The notes beneath the pieces are model-generated. The model saw nothing but the letters and a program-made list of their open reading frames with translations, had not been told where the DNA came from and did not search any database. Shown here one piece after another: positions 38,501 through 48,200 of a stretch of DNA of 64,000 bases. Each line of letters begins with the position of its first letter. Within the stretch, counting starts at the first letter, position 1. The translations under genes and the position numbers were made by a program. Origin of the DNA: Pedobacter foliorum (lineage in GTDB: Bacteria; Bacteroidota; Bacteroidia; Sphingobacteriales; Sphingobacteriaceae). Location of the stretch: NCBI RefSeq assembly GCF_013266735.1, contig NZ_JABSNU010000005.1:62001-126000 (forward strand), read 5' to 3'.

Positions 38501-41500
38501 ACCAAAATAAACTCCAGCTATTATGCCGAATTGCCCTCCATTTGAATTGTTCGGTGTGTATTTATTACCCGAAAAACTGGTAATTTGCACTGCAGTTGGG
38601 TCTTCTGTGTTCGAATTATCTTTGGGCATTTCGGCGCCCACACTATTTTTACGTCCGGAAACATCCTGACTCATGTTGTAATAAACGCCGCCGGCAAATC
38701 CATACAGTGCTGTTCCAGGGAAAAGCGGAATGCCCGACTGCCCAAAATCAACCAAAGCATCAATATAAAAATATTGGAAACTCTGCGTACTTGCCCTACT
38801 ACCAAATAAAGCTTGCATCTGAAATTGTGCTCCAGCACCTGGCAATAGTACATTTAACCGACCACCCAATCCATAATCCCGTACGCCATTAGCTTCTATA
38901 TCGTGGTAATAAACAGAACCTTCTACATCCAAAGGGCCTAGTTTGGCTTTGGCTTCCAGTTGTACTTTTTCTATTTTACCTTTTACTCCACGCCAAAACT
39001 TTCTTTGCCCTGCAGCGGGATCTATTTCGCCATATACCTTAAAATCAATACTGGCTTTAGGGATAAAGTTTACGTTATTAACCAATTGAAGGCTGCCTCC
39101 AAATCTAAAACCAATTTGACCTCCATCAACAACAGGCGTAATTTTGGTCTCAGTTATTCCAAATCCAAGTACGCTACCACCTCCACTTGCAGATAACCAA
39201 TTGCTTTCTTCGGGAAGGTTTTGAATATCACTTGGGCCTTTTACATTTTGCTGGGCATAAAATTCATTCAAATTATCCTGGTTGATCATTGCCCTTGGGT
39301 TATTTCCACCCGTATGAAAATCTATCTGACCCGGCTCAAAGTAAGGTGACCGGGAGGATATCTTCATATTTTGGAAGGTCATTTCCCCAAGTGTAAGCTT
39401 AGGTAGTTTAGCGATATCTGTTTTAAAAGCCATACTTCCGGTTAACAGTGCCTCAGCTTTAAATCCATCTCCATCAACACGAACTGTAATTTTTGATGAT
39501 TTATCGATATTTACGGTGGTCCATAAAGCACTGAAATTTAGGTCGTTTTTCGGATTTGCACTAAACTCAAATGCCATTGCTTCCCCTGCGGGCTTTGTTA
39601 GGGTGCAGGAATAATCGATTTGATTATTCGTTTTGCTATACTCGGATCCCGAGGGCGGTAGAACCAATTTTCCTTTTAGGTAGCTTTTCTTGAAGCTATT
39701 TTTCCAAAAGTTAAGTCCGATCTCATCGATGGATAAAAACCAACCGTCTAAACTTCCTTCTCCAACGGTTAATATATTTGTTGCAGTAACCTGACCACAA
39801 ATGCCTTCCTGGTAAATTAAATTCTTTGCGGCAAAAGTCACTGGATCACCATTGAATTTTTTAATTGCAGCTGGAAGCTGCACATCAATTTGTGGGATAT
39901 AAATGCCAGTCCAGGAATCATCGAGAACTATAGGTGCGTCGCTGGGATCTCCGCTTTCTATTCGCTTAGGCATGTTTTCCCAGTTTTTAGTATCAGAGTG
40001 ATCGTAAATGATTGTTGATGAGGCCCCGATTTTACCAAACTGAACATCACTTATAGTGCCCACTTTAAATGGTGAAACAGATACCTCTGCAATCCAATCT
40101 GCCCAGCCAACTTCTGTTTTAGCTTTGATGGTCAATGATATCGGCTGATTGCTGACAGCATCTAAAAGTGGTGTTCCCTGAGGGAATTGATAATTGGCAG
40201 CTATTTTAAGCAGCTTAAATCCCTTACTGTCGAATATGAGTTGCGTACCCTCGTTGCCTCCCAGTAGCTTAAGTCCGGTAGAGGCTAAAAGAGCGTCTTC
40301 GCTTAAATATAAAGAGGCTTCTCCGCACAAACTAGTTGGACTTATACAAATGCCTTTGCCCGAAAAAGCAATTTTCATGTTCGCATCGGGCATATTCATT
40401 ACCGATATGGCTTCGAACCAACTCTGGGTTGCAGTAAAAAACACATTGGTGATGCCTATGGTAAAAGCTCCCTTATCGAGGCCTAAGGGCAATTCGGCGC
40501 CTGCTGATGCGGCTGATTGTGTTAATTTAGAAACCAGCTGGTTGGTGTTATTTTTAAAGTACTGATCGAGTTGGTTAATTTCGTTAGAGGTAAGCGGACT
40601 ACTATTTAATTCAGGTTGATCCGCATTGGGTAGAAAGCTAAAATCAGCACGTTTTATTCCATGTACATTTCCCTCTAGCATTTCGAATTTACTATTAATA
40701 GAAAGCTCACTAAAGGCAACTCTTAGTTTTATTGCAGAAGAAATATTTCCTATAACAGGTAGGGTTATGGTGCCGGTTCCACTTAACTTGCCATTACTTG
40801 CATTAACTGTTAGCACCTTCATTTCAAACTGATTTACTTTGATTATGCGATTAGGAGCGTCTTGTAAAATCAAATCATTCGCTGCATTTCCACCAGGTTT
40901 AGCTGTATTACAATTGGCACAATTGGGCACATTTGCTGCAAATGGAGCACTGGCTGCTTTAACCATCATATTTTCGGGAAGACTAATCCCTTCTTTTTGA
41001 TAAGTAAACTGAATTACCTCACTTTGTCCTCCATTGCGGTAGTTTATCCTACCTGATGGATCAATGGCTTTTACCATTAAAGCATACTTTCGGCCTGGAG
41101 TTAATTGAGGGTCGGCAGGGCCATAAAGTAGAGTGTTTGTATTAACTTCTTTCTCGAAAAAGGGGGGGCTAAATGATGAACGCATTGCGTCATTGGGATT
41201 AAGGTTGCCCAGAATCTCAACCATTTTTACGTAATAGGTTGGTAGGACAGGACCTCCAGGAGAGGAGCTCCAGGTAATCGGGAAGGACTGTGCTGCATTA
41301 AATTTGATTTCCTGATCGTTAAATGGAGATAGAATGCGCGGAGGTTCTACATTAGAAATCACCAGATTTGAGCACCCTATGGGCTGATCGGGACTGATTG
41401 GTTGTCTGGTGTTATAATCTAAAGCCCTGATACAAATCTGATAGTTCCCTTCGGGTAATCCTACGCCTCTGGTAAAATCTGCAACACTCACACCGGTATA

Positions 41501-41848
41501 TTCGATTTGATTGTAATCAAACAACTGAGCAATGTCGTTACCATTTAGTAAAATCATTTGTCCAGGAGCCATTTCAATAGGCTGAGGGCTTTTATAGCCC
41601 GGTTTTAGCCAGGCTGCTACTCCATTATTTCCGGTAATTGTTCCGCTGAGTTGTATTTGCCTGGTAACAGTACTGGTATTTGAAAGCGTTAACACCATCA
41701 AATCAGGACGTGAGGCATAGTCCGAAATTCTACTTTGGTATGGTGGAAGGACCTTTAGGGTAACGTTAATTTGAGCCCTTAAGGTTACTGATGCCAATAT
41801 CAATAAGCTAATTAAACAAATTCGAAGTAACAAGTTCAAGTTTTTCAT
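35549..41848 (-). CDS. Giant secreted TANFOR-domain protein (cassette 2, gene 3)
   Basis: A 2099-aa protein starting at ATG 41848. A longer frame from 41944 would run into the barrel gene and lacks a signal peptide at its start. The signal peptide ends TLRAQ. The TANFOR-like domain spans about 26-175 (VLPPYQSRISDY, LPEGNYQICIRALDY, GCSNLVIS). A fibronectin-like domain follows (about 180-300, PGRKYALMVKAIDPSG). Long beta-rich stretches with many amphipathic strands cover about 340-1430, including a cysteine-bearing segment near 1335-1360. An Ig-like region (LKLISDIYPDGGEVST) and a helical C-terminal part come after. No catalytic motif or T9SS sorting domain was found. It overlaps the barrel stop by ATGA. 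Confidence 0.75.
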   Translation of the reverse strand: MKNLNLLLRICLISLLILASVTLRAQINVTLKVLPPYQSRISDYASRPDLMVLTLSNTSTVTRQIQLSGTITGNNGVAAWLKPGYKSPQPIEMAPGQMILLNGNDIAQLFDYNQIEYTGVSVADFTRGVGLPEGNYQICIRALDYNTRQPISPDQPIGCSNLVISNVEPPRILSPFNDQEIKFNAAQSFPITWSSSPGGPVLPTYYVKMVEILGNLNPNDAMRSSFSPPFFEKEVNTNTLLYGPADPQLTPGRKYALMVKAIDPSGRINYRNGGQSEVIQFTYQKEGISLPENMMVKAASAPFAANVPNCANCNTAKPGGNAANDLILQDAPNRIIKVNQFEMKVLTVNASNGKLSGTGTITLPVIGNISSAIKLRVAFSELSINSKFEMLEGNVHGIKRADFSFLPNADQPELNSSPLTSNEINQLDQYFKNNTNQLVSKLTQSAASAGAELPLGLDKGAFTIGITNVFFTATQSWFEAISVMNMPDANMKIAFSGKGICISPTSLCGEASLYLSEDALLASTGLKLLGGNEGTQLIFDSKGFKLLKIAANYQFPQGTPLLDAVSNQPISLTIKAKTEVGWADWIAEVSVSPFKVGTISDVQFGKIGASSTIIYDHSDTKNWENMPKRIESGDPSDAPIVLDDSWTGIYIPQIDVQLPAAIKKFNGDPVTFAAKNLIYQEGICGQVTATNILTVGEGSLDGWFLSIDEIGLNFWKNSFKKSYLKGKLVLPPSGSEYSKTNNQIDYSCTLTKPAGEAMAFEFSANPKNDLNFSALWTTVNIDKSSKITVRVDGDGFKAEALLTGSMAFKTDIAKLPKLTLGEMTFQNMKISSRSPYFEPGQIDFHTGGNNPRAMINQDNLNEFYAQQNVKGPSDIQNLPEESNWLSASGGGSVLGFGITETKITPVVDGGQIGFRFGGSLQLVNNVNFIPKASIDFKVYGEIDPAAGQRKFWRGVKGKIEKVQLEAKAKLGPLDVEGSVYYHDIEANGVRDYGLGGRLNVLLPGAGAQFQMQALFGSRASTQSFQYFYIDALVDFGQSGIPLFPGTALYGFAGGVYYNMSQDVSGRKNSVGAEMPKDNSNTEDPTAVQITSFSGNKYTPNNSNGGQFGIIAGVYFGLSSRSTLEGLLSMEIAFNNNGGFDKFNLAGKASILSGAGGSFLERYENALAQANMLLEIKMINNLFHTFRAEFDYDMAFPRSAPLVSAKGMLEFYIENTLAINSQSKEGTLWYFRMGRPRPFQPNSISFLNGFIKSDAYFQMGNPIDPMPKIPDRILEIMGVEKKNTDEEGSFDQIEYSQVKKTRDEDAAVTGKGMIFGALTEIKANPKFLIFYASIYAGIGFDVSILQRDKPECDQPAGSWYARGQAYVGAEAACGVNINVFGIKKQIEFIRAGLGASAELGGPAPLYVRGTLGGRFAVLDGLISGRFNIRFVVGTICDDKQDSRELKLISDIYPDGGEVSTLASPTVSFNYPLNKDFIVPITSTDNDGNIKAVKYDLFRFRKEYVTISLKEGNQPVFSINDFGLAVGENAMPENKSMYYNGPIYKLALKPNLPLLKPDTEFEVNVEAKVKYFPDLTYEDDKRSATERKADQSAKKDILSESQFQYVKTGNLGFFGPVYVDKKDIVFKTDKGPKKISLENLVDIMPVHRHKTLPFGVLNDNTAYLKLNRGYDASSFGLDLNNPKTRVRIVNMGSGNAETNKIDLPIQNADPTNWTFKLPTSLLPNQNYAIRFYVKGDPINPSPEPQVAGTKLMAIDVLKMEGDALTAGGDVITSKRNIIKSGLRMGSGERDVFSWYFNTGKYRTFEDKYNGLKIRKLKVGDMEADIRKDISQNLEAFKWFNEETKSITAFKVHYEFEGPEYFNALDDGNWTLGDVFPNLGNSNTAAKLARDYKNMVYDHGRSVTDLNNILDRFVTEAFGENRTLDLKLLNIPWNAITGGIGSYTDPSFPRLSAIMPPDQFDVNYNDNNYGIPPAEGSYAEDFSTDPEKTEKNKVNTIVMAAQNATAIMSANFVNTNRNILLNSANKYVFTLDQTIHHQSGQGAVLVTNQALRVIQSKKNLGYPPDIVARAGVFMDQVKGISQPASIQIAPTIQSPKINLKMR

Positions 41849-43551
41849 AATCCAAAGTTGATTTGGTAGGCTATTTCCCCACGTGATTCGCTGAAACCAG
41901 GGTATCCTCCGCTTATTATGGTTCCTGGATTGTTTTTTGTCCAAAAGAATGATGATCGAAGCGATTGTCTTTTGTCAATTTTATAGTTCAAATTCGCTGA
42001 ACTATTAATAATTAAACTATTACTGTCTCCGGTTTTTCCATTTAAAACACTACAATTTAGGCCAGTGGTTAATTTCTTATTTAGCAAAGTATAGTTACCT
42101 CCCAAAGTAATGCCTGAATAGCTGGTTTTAATTCCCATACCTCCCATTTTACTGTAGTTTAAACTTCCGAATAAGCTTAAAGCCCTTTTAAGAAAGCTTA
42201 TGTTGTAATTGAGCATATATTGTTGGGTAGTTACATTTCTGCTTGGGGCATCGGTACCGAAATATGAATTGTAATCGTTCAAATTACTCATGTTTACAGT
42301 AGCCATAATCATGTGTGTTATGTCTTCTCCTATAATCATATAGCGAGGCATTAAACTTAGATTTTGAGTGACTTGTACAATTTTTAGTGAATCTGCAAAA
42401 CGAAGGGTATTGGGTTTTTGGTTGTTCGAAAAATTGCTATAAAAAGCATCTAAGCCAAAACGTTCTGTAATATCTGCACTCAAATTACCGTTGGCGATAA
42501 TTCGCTTTGTAGTTGAGGTTTTTTGAAGCCTGACATTATCATGCTCTACCCCAAAACTGCCGTTGAAACGGAGTTTTCCTTCCTTTAGATTGAAGTTGGG
42601 GCTTATGGTAAGGTTTTCTATATCATTTGAGAAAAAGTAAGCCCCCATTGATTTAAAATCAGGCTCAACTCGTCTATAGTTTACTTTTAGCCCATAATTT
42701 TTAGCGGTGTAGCCAACTCCGGCACTGAAGGCTAAAAATAATTCTGTACTGCCATTCACATTTAATAATCCTTTTAGTTTATTTAAAGTTGGATCTTCAA
42801 TCTTTTCGAATTGTATTGGTGAGTTGATGTCGCGAGTATAAATGCTTACCGCCCCATCACTTTCAAAGAAAAAACGCTTAAACAATGTAAACTTGGTGCC
42901 ATAACCCAGTACCGAATTTGCAGCAGCGGTTACCTTGTTGCTATCTGTTGGATTAATAGATGTTATAGAGGTGCTGTCGTCTTTGGCGTGCAAAAAACTC
43001 AGATCAAAATAATTGGATGATGAACCGTAGCCTAACTTGGCGGCAAAGCCTTTTCTCGAAAATGAGTAGGGTACTAAAGCCATTGTTGCGGTATCTATCA
43101 CCGTAGCTTTATTTAGCCTGCCGTACATAAAACCAATCCTTATTTTACCCGGCTTAAGTTCAAAACCACCGCCAAGCATGGTATGTCCGGCTAAGGTGTA
43201 GGGTGAAAAGTTTATACTCCGGTGCCCCGCATGTAACGTAATCCATTTGTAAGTAGGACTAAAGCCATATTGGTTAAAAGGCTGTTGAAAAGAATTTTGC
43301 TCTTTGCTTATGGTAAAACTTGTTGGTATGCTCCAACCATAAATATTTATAGTTGGGCTACCACTTAATAAATAGGTAAAAGGTTGTCGGCGGTTTGCTA
43401 TGCCATTTGCATGGTAAAAGATACCACGTAATTCCAGGCCTCCATTAAATTCAAATGGTTTTTGTGTGCCTAAATTGGTCAAATCTTGTCCTAAACAAGT
43501 ATTTGACCAAAGTAGCACACCAACTAAAAGTAAAAAGATGGAGCGTTTCAT
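41845..43551 (-). CDS. Outer-membrane beta-barrel-like protein (cassette 2, gene 2)
   Basis: A 568-aa exported protein (signal peptide ends NTCLGQ). It is paralogous over its length to the protein at 11952-13637; conserved blocks include QKPFEFNG, YxLSGSPTINIYG, QPFNQYGFSPTYKWITLHAG, GGGFELKPGKIRIGFMYGR and PDFKSMGAYFF. The alternating strand pattern and the terminal YQINFGL fit an outer-membrane barrel. The stop codon overlaps the TANFOR giant start by ATGA, and the lipoprotein gene ends 27 bp upstream. Strict linkage with the giant in both cassettes suggests a dedicated partner, perhaps an anchor or export channel. Confidence 0.75.
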   Translation of the reverse strand: MKRSIFLLLVGVLLWSNTCLGQDLTNLGTQKPFEFNGGLELRGIFYHANGIANRRQPFTYLLSGSPTINIYGWSIPTSFTISKEQNSFQQPFNQYGFSPTYKWITLHAGHRSINFSPYTLAGHTMLGGGFELKPGKIRIGFMYGRLNKATVIDTATMALVPYSFSRKGFAAKLGYGSSSNYFDLSFLHAKDDSTSITSINPTDSNKVTAAANSVLGYGTKFTLFKRFFFESDGAVSIYTRDINSPIQFEKIEDPTLNKLKGLLNVNGSTELFLAFSAGVGYTAKNYGLKVNYRRVEPDFKSMGAYFFSNDIENLTISPNFNLKEGKLRFNGSFGVEHDNVRLQKTSTTKRIIANGNLSADITERFGLDAFYSNFSNNQKPNTLRFADSLKIVQVTQNLSLMPRYMIIGEDITHMIMATVNMSNLNDYNSYFGTDAPSRNVTTQQYMLNYNISFLKRALSLFGSLNYSKMGGMGIKTSYSGITLGGNYTLLNKKLTTGLNCSVLNGKTGDSNSLIINSSANLNYKIDKRQSLRSSFFWTKNNPGTIISGGYPGFSESRGEIAYQINFGL

Positions 43552-43578
43552 TTTCGGGTAATTAATTTAATAATGGCC

Positions 43579-45075
43579 TTAATCAGGTATGTTGTACATT
43601 CTTTTTACCACATTATAATCGCGGAGTTGGCTGCGGGTATCAGGAGAGAAAATCCCACCCGGTATAATGATGTAGCGGAATTCGGTACCCCAGTTATCTA
43701 ATACTTTTCCATTAGAATAGACGGTAATGGTATTCAAACTAAGCTTAAACTCAATCAAAGTGCCTGTATGTCTTGAGATATAGGGAAGCTGATTTAAGCC
43801 CAAAAGAAGATCACCTTTGTATTCTTTTGCATAAACAGCTACATGACCTCCATCTAAAATGACCTGATTTAGTTCTTTTGCCGGAATTTCATAAATGCCC
43901 GATTGTGAGCTGGATACAAGCATCCATGGGCTATAAATTACATTTGCAGTTCCCGGAGGGCCTTGGGGGCCTGTAGGCCCTTTTAAATTAACGGGAGTGC
44001 CCCAGCCGGTTCCGCTTTTGGGGCCATATAAATCGGCTGTATTGCGATTGAAATAAAAATCTCCTGCTCGTCCAAGGGTTGAACTTGGTGCCGTAGTTCC
44101 ACTAAGAATTTGTGAGCCTGCTACACCTGCAGCTCCATTTGAACCTTTTAAATTTGTAGGAACACCCCAACCTGTTGCGGTTTTAGGGCCATAAAAGTTA
44201 CCAACTAATAAATGAAAGTAAAAATCACCTAACTTCCCTATTGCTGCTGTAGGAACGGCTACTCCACTTATAATCGTAGAGCCGTCTGCACCTTTAGGCC
44301 CAACGGAGCCCTTTAAACTTACAGCCGTACCCCAACCTGCAGTTGTTTTAGGACCGTACAGATCTCCATTACTGCGATTGAAGTAAAAATCTCCTGTAAC
44401 GCCTAACGTAATGCCGGGAACTGTAGATCCGTTAAGAATTTGTGATCCTGGCAATCCTGCTGAACCTGTAGCGCCAGTGGCACCGGTTGCTCCTAAAGCA
44501 CCTTTTAAGTTAGTAGGAGTACCCCATCCATTTGCTGTTTTAGGTCCATAAAAATTACCAAGTAATACCTGAAAGTAGAAATCGCCTATTGTACCGATTG
44601 CATCTGTTGGTGCAGCTGCTCCACTAATAATGGTTGCACCATCGGAGCCTTTAGTTCCCGCTGTACCTTTTAAATTTATAGCCAAACCCCAACCTGCATT
44701 GGTCTTAGGTCCATAGAAGTCGCCAGTGTTAATTTTGAAATAAAAATCACCAACGCCACCTTGTGCAGCATTAGGCACAGCTGTTCCGCTAAGAATCGTT
44801 GAACCTTCTGCACCGGGTGCTCCCTTTAAATTTGCAGCCGTACCCCAGCCGCTGGCCGTTTTAGGGCCATAAAAATCATTGTTACCTAATCTAAAATAAT
44901 AATCACCAACTTTTCCTATAGTAGGATCAGGTTCAGTGTTGCCACTTAAAATAGTAGAACCATCTTCACCAAGTTCACCCCTGGGACCCACTGCACCTTC
45001 TTTTGTACAGCTAGCCAGTATAGCCATCACCCATATTACTATAAACATGGATTTTAGTAATTTGATTAATTTCAT
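43579..45075 (-). CDS. Collagen-like repeat lipoprotein (cassette 2, gene 1)
   Basis: A 498-aa lipoprotein starting at ATG 45075; a frame from 45096 adds seven residues without a better signal. The lipobox is LASC, followed by TKEG. Six roughly 47-residue modules (G.T.I.SG...P....G..GDFYF......YGPKT..GWG....LKG) alternate with short Gly-X-Y runs such as GATGATGATGSAGLPG. About 120 non-repeat residues end the protein. This is the same design as the lipoprotein at 10031-11884, including an ANVI junction after the last module. It opens the second cassette and is preceded by three half-sites of a 21-bp-spaced motif. Confidence 0.85.
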   Translation of the reverse strand: MKLIKLLKSMFIVIWVMAILASCTKEGAVGPRGELGEDGSTILSGNTEPDPTIGKVGDYYFRLGNNDFYGPKTASGWGTAANLKGAPGAEGSTILSGTAVPNAAQGGVGDFYFKINTGDFYGPKTNAGWGLAINLKGTAGTKGSDGATIISGAAAPTDAIGTIGDFYFQVLLGNFYGPKTANGWGTPTNLKGALGATGATGATGSAGLPGSQILNGSTVPGITLGVTGDFYFNRSNGDLYGPKTTAGWGTAVSLKGSVGPKGADGSTIISGVAVPTAAIGKLGDFYFHLLVGNFYGPKTATGWGVPTNLKGSNGAAGVAGSQILSGTTAPSSTLGRAGDFYFNRNTADLYGPKSGTGWGTPVNLKGPTGPQGPPGTANVIYSPWMLVSSSQSGIYEIPAKELNQVILDGGHVAVYAKEYKGDLLLGLNQLPYISRHTGTLIEFKLSLNTITVYSNGKVLDNWGTEFRYIIIPGGIFSPDTRSQLRDYNVVKRMYNIPD

Positions 45076-45155
45076 GTCTGATTTATTTAAATACATAGAA
45101 TAGGATTCGAAATTTCTAAACCTAAATTGTGTATTTAAACCATTGGTTTTTATCA

Positions 45156-45208
45156 GAACTAGCGAACAATAAGGCTCATTGAGTGAACATGGTTGTTCAA
45201 TGAGTGAA
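45156..45208 (-). promoter_or_regulatory. Three 21-bp-spaced half-sites, likely LytTR operator of cassette 2
   Basis: On the minus strand TTCACTCATTG (45208-45198), TTCACTCAATG (45187-45177) and TTCGCTAGTTC (45166-45156) start exactly 21 bp apart. The first two agree at 10 of 11 positions. The nearest half-site starts 91 bp from the lipoprotein ATG. The motif recurs at 48433-48464 and, more loosely, upstream of cassette 1 at 9921-9952. Confidence 0.65.
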
Positions 45209-45216
45209 TAACTATT

Positions 45217-48200
45217 TTAACTGGAAAATAGTCGTGGCAAGTAAATGATAACAACTGTACCTCTGCTGTTATCTCCTTCACTAATACTAATTTTTGCGCT
45301 GGTTGTTTGATATTGAAGATTGATCATTTCAATTCTTTCCTTGACTGAAGCTATTCCCATTGATTTTTCCTTAATGCCGCCAATTTTTTTAGACGTCGAA
45401 GCAGAATTTCCAATCCCCACACCATTATCAGATACAGTTATACAGACTGTTGTATTTGTGGTTTGTAATTTAACTTCTAAATGGGCTCCACTTTTGTTTT
45501 CAACTATTAGACCATGTAAAATAGCATTTTCTATTATCGGCTGTATTAACATGGGAGGCAGTAGTAATGTTTTCAATTGCAATTGCTCAGCAACAATAAA
45601 TTCATAACTGAATGAATTACTATACCGCATAGCCTCCAGCTCTGTGTATAATACTAAGGCTTTCCATTCTTTATCAGCAGTTACCAAATTCTTAGTAGAG
45701 TTTTCCAGAATTAACCTGCTTAATGAGGCGAATTTTTGAATTAGTCTTGATGCTATCACTTTTTCATTATCCATAATGTAAGCTTCGATAGAATTTAATA
45801 CATTAAAAATAAAATGAGGGTTCATCTGTGCACGCATTGCTTTTAACTCACTTTCTGAGAGTTTTTGCTTAAACAAGAATTGGTTGCGAACAAAGTTTAT
45901 CCGTCTTTTTAGCAAAATGAAAATAATAACAGCAATTGAAAGTAGGCATAAGATGATAAACAAATTTGTTTCGTACCAGTGTGGCAAAACTTTAATAAGT
46001 AATTTTTCTTCTTTGCTAAACACATCATCGTTATTACTGCCTTTAACGTATAGCTCGTATTCGCCTTTTGGCATAATTCCTAAAGCAATATTCCCATTTT
46101 CAACTTGTTGCCAATGTTTAGTAGCCTTACCAATTTTATAAAAATAACTGTTCTCTTGAGCAGCGGTATAATTGGTTAATGCGAACTGAATATTTATAAT
46201 TTTTGCTCCAGGGGGTACTATTAGCTTTTTTTCGTTGTTAATATTCTGTAAGATTGTTTCTTCACCATCAATACTTATATCCATAAAGATGGCTCTTGGG
46301 ATATCTGTGTTTGTTTTTATGTGGTAGGGATCAAATCTTGTCACAAAACCACTAAAGCTCAATAGTAAATTGTTTTGTTTGTCTTTTTCAAAGAAACCAT
46401 GTCCTTCATATTGAAATGGAAGCCCATTATTAATGTTAAAATAAATGAAGCTCTTTTTCCTATCGTATTTTATTATTCCTTGCTGCGAGGGAATCCATAA
46501 GTTGCCAAGGGTATCTATCGATATTCTTTTTAAGTAATTTTCCGGCAATCCATCGTTATGGTCAATCAGTAGTCCAATGCCTTTAGTTTTATCAATTTTA
46601 AGCAGTCCGGCATCAGAAACCGCCCATATTACATTTTCATTGTCCTCAGTTATATCGGTTATCCAACCAATGGCAGATTCTTTTCCTTTCTTGTTTAGGA
46701 TTTTGATTTTGCTAAAGGCATCATTTGATGGGTTGTACCGACTAATTCCCTTGGTTGTACCCGCCCAAAGGTTATTTTGTTTATCCATGAAACCCGAGTA
46801 TACCGGCCCATCAATATTTATTCCGTCGGGTTTATATTGTTTTATAAATCTGCCTTTAATCGGATCAAAAAGATATAATCCATTTTGTCTGGCCCTTATC
46901 CAAAACAAACCATCACTTCTTTTATATAGTTTGGATACACCGAGGTTTTCTTTAATAGTTAAATCTATTGGTGGTAAATAAATTTCATAACCTCCATGAT
47001 GTTGTTTTACCAGACCAGAATCGGTGCTAAACCAAAGATTGTTACTGTTATCCTTATAAATACTGTTTATGGACTTACTTAAAGCACTTTTAGAGTTTTG
47101 AGGTATTTGTAAAACATGCTTTACCAGCTTCCATTTTTTATCAAATACGTAAAAACCCTTTCCATAATAACCCGTTACATAAAAATAATCATCAGTTTCT
47201 AACATATTGTTTGGAAGCCCAAAAAGTTTAGGGTTATTTAAGTTTAGTTGCTGATACAATGGAATGTTGTCGAAATTCTGCAGATTAGGATCAATAATGC
47301 TAATGCCATTATCAGTTGATAGCCATAAGCGGTTCTGCCTGTCTTTAGTAATATGGAATACTGAAAATGCGTTTAATGACGTTGGGTTTAAATTATTAGA
47401 AACATATGTTTTTAGTTGATTAGTTTTTATATCCATCAATGCAAAGCCACCACCCGCAGCAATGCATAGCCAATTATTTTGTTGGTTATCGGACCACTCG
47501 GTAATATCATTTACCCTTAAATATGGCATTTGAAAAAGCGTTTGATAGATTGACTGATATGTATTGAGCTTTGGATCAAAGCTCTTAAGCCCTCCCTCAG
47601 CCTGGCCTAAATAAATAGTGCCGTTTTTGCTCTGATAAAAGGCTATGTTTTCATTAAACGTAGGTTGCTTGTACAGTTTCAGATTTCTATTTTGTTCATC
47701 TATTAAATACAAACCATAAGCACTTAATGCCCACAAGCGTTTCTTTTCATCTTCTCTAACCAGGTTAAATGAATTATATGCCGGTTTTGGATCAGGCTTA
47801 TTTATCTCAGGAGCGTTGTAGGTAGTAAAAGTGTTTGTTTTATAATCGAATAATTGAATGCCGGCATCAGTAGCAAGCCATAAGCGCCCCTTACTATCCA
47901 GATATGGGATACATTTCCAAGTACCCGACAGGCTGTTTTTATTTCCTTCCTGATGAAAAAAGTTCTTCGCCTTTCCGGTATTTGGATTAAAACGGGCCAG
48001 GCCTCCAAATGTACTTAACCATAAATAACCATCTGTATCAGCAACAATATAAGTTACTACATTATTACATATTGAGGTACTATCATTGGGGTTATGTATA
48101 AATTCCTTTATACTCGCTCCATCATATCTATTTAGTCCTTTGCTAGTGGCAATCCAGATAATACCATTCTTATCCTCATAAGTACATCTCACCGCATTTG

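Noticed and set aside
41848-41944. Longer N-terminus for the second TANFOR giant
   Set aside because: The extra 32 residues overlap the barrel gene and precede a clean signal peptide, while ATG 41848 overlaps the barrel stop in the ATGA manner typical of coupled genes.
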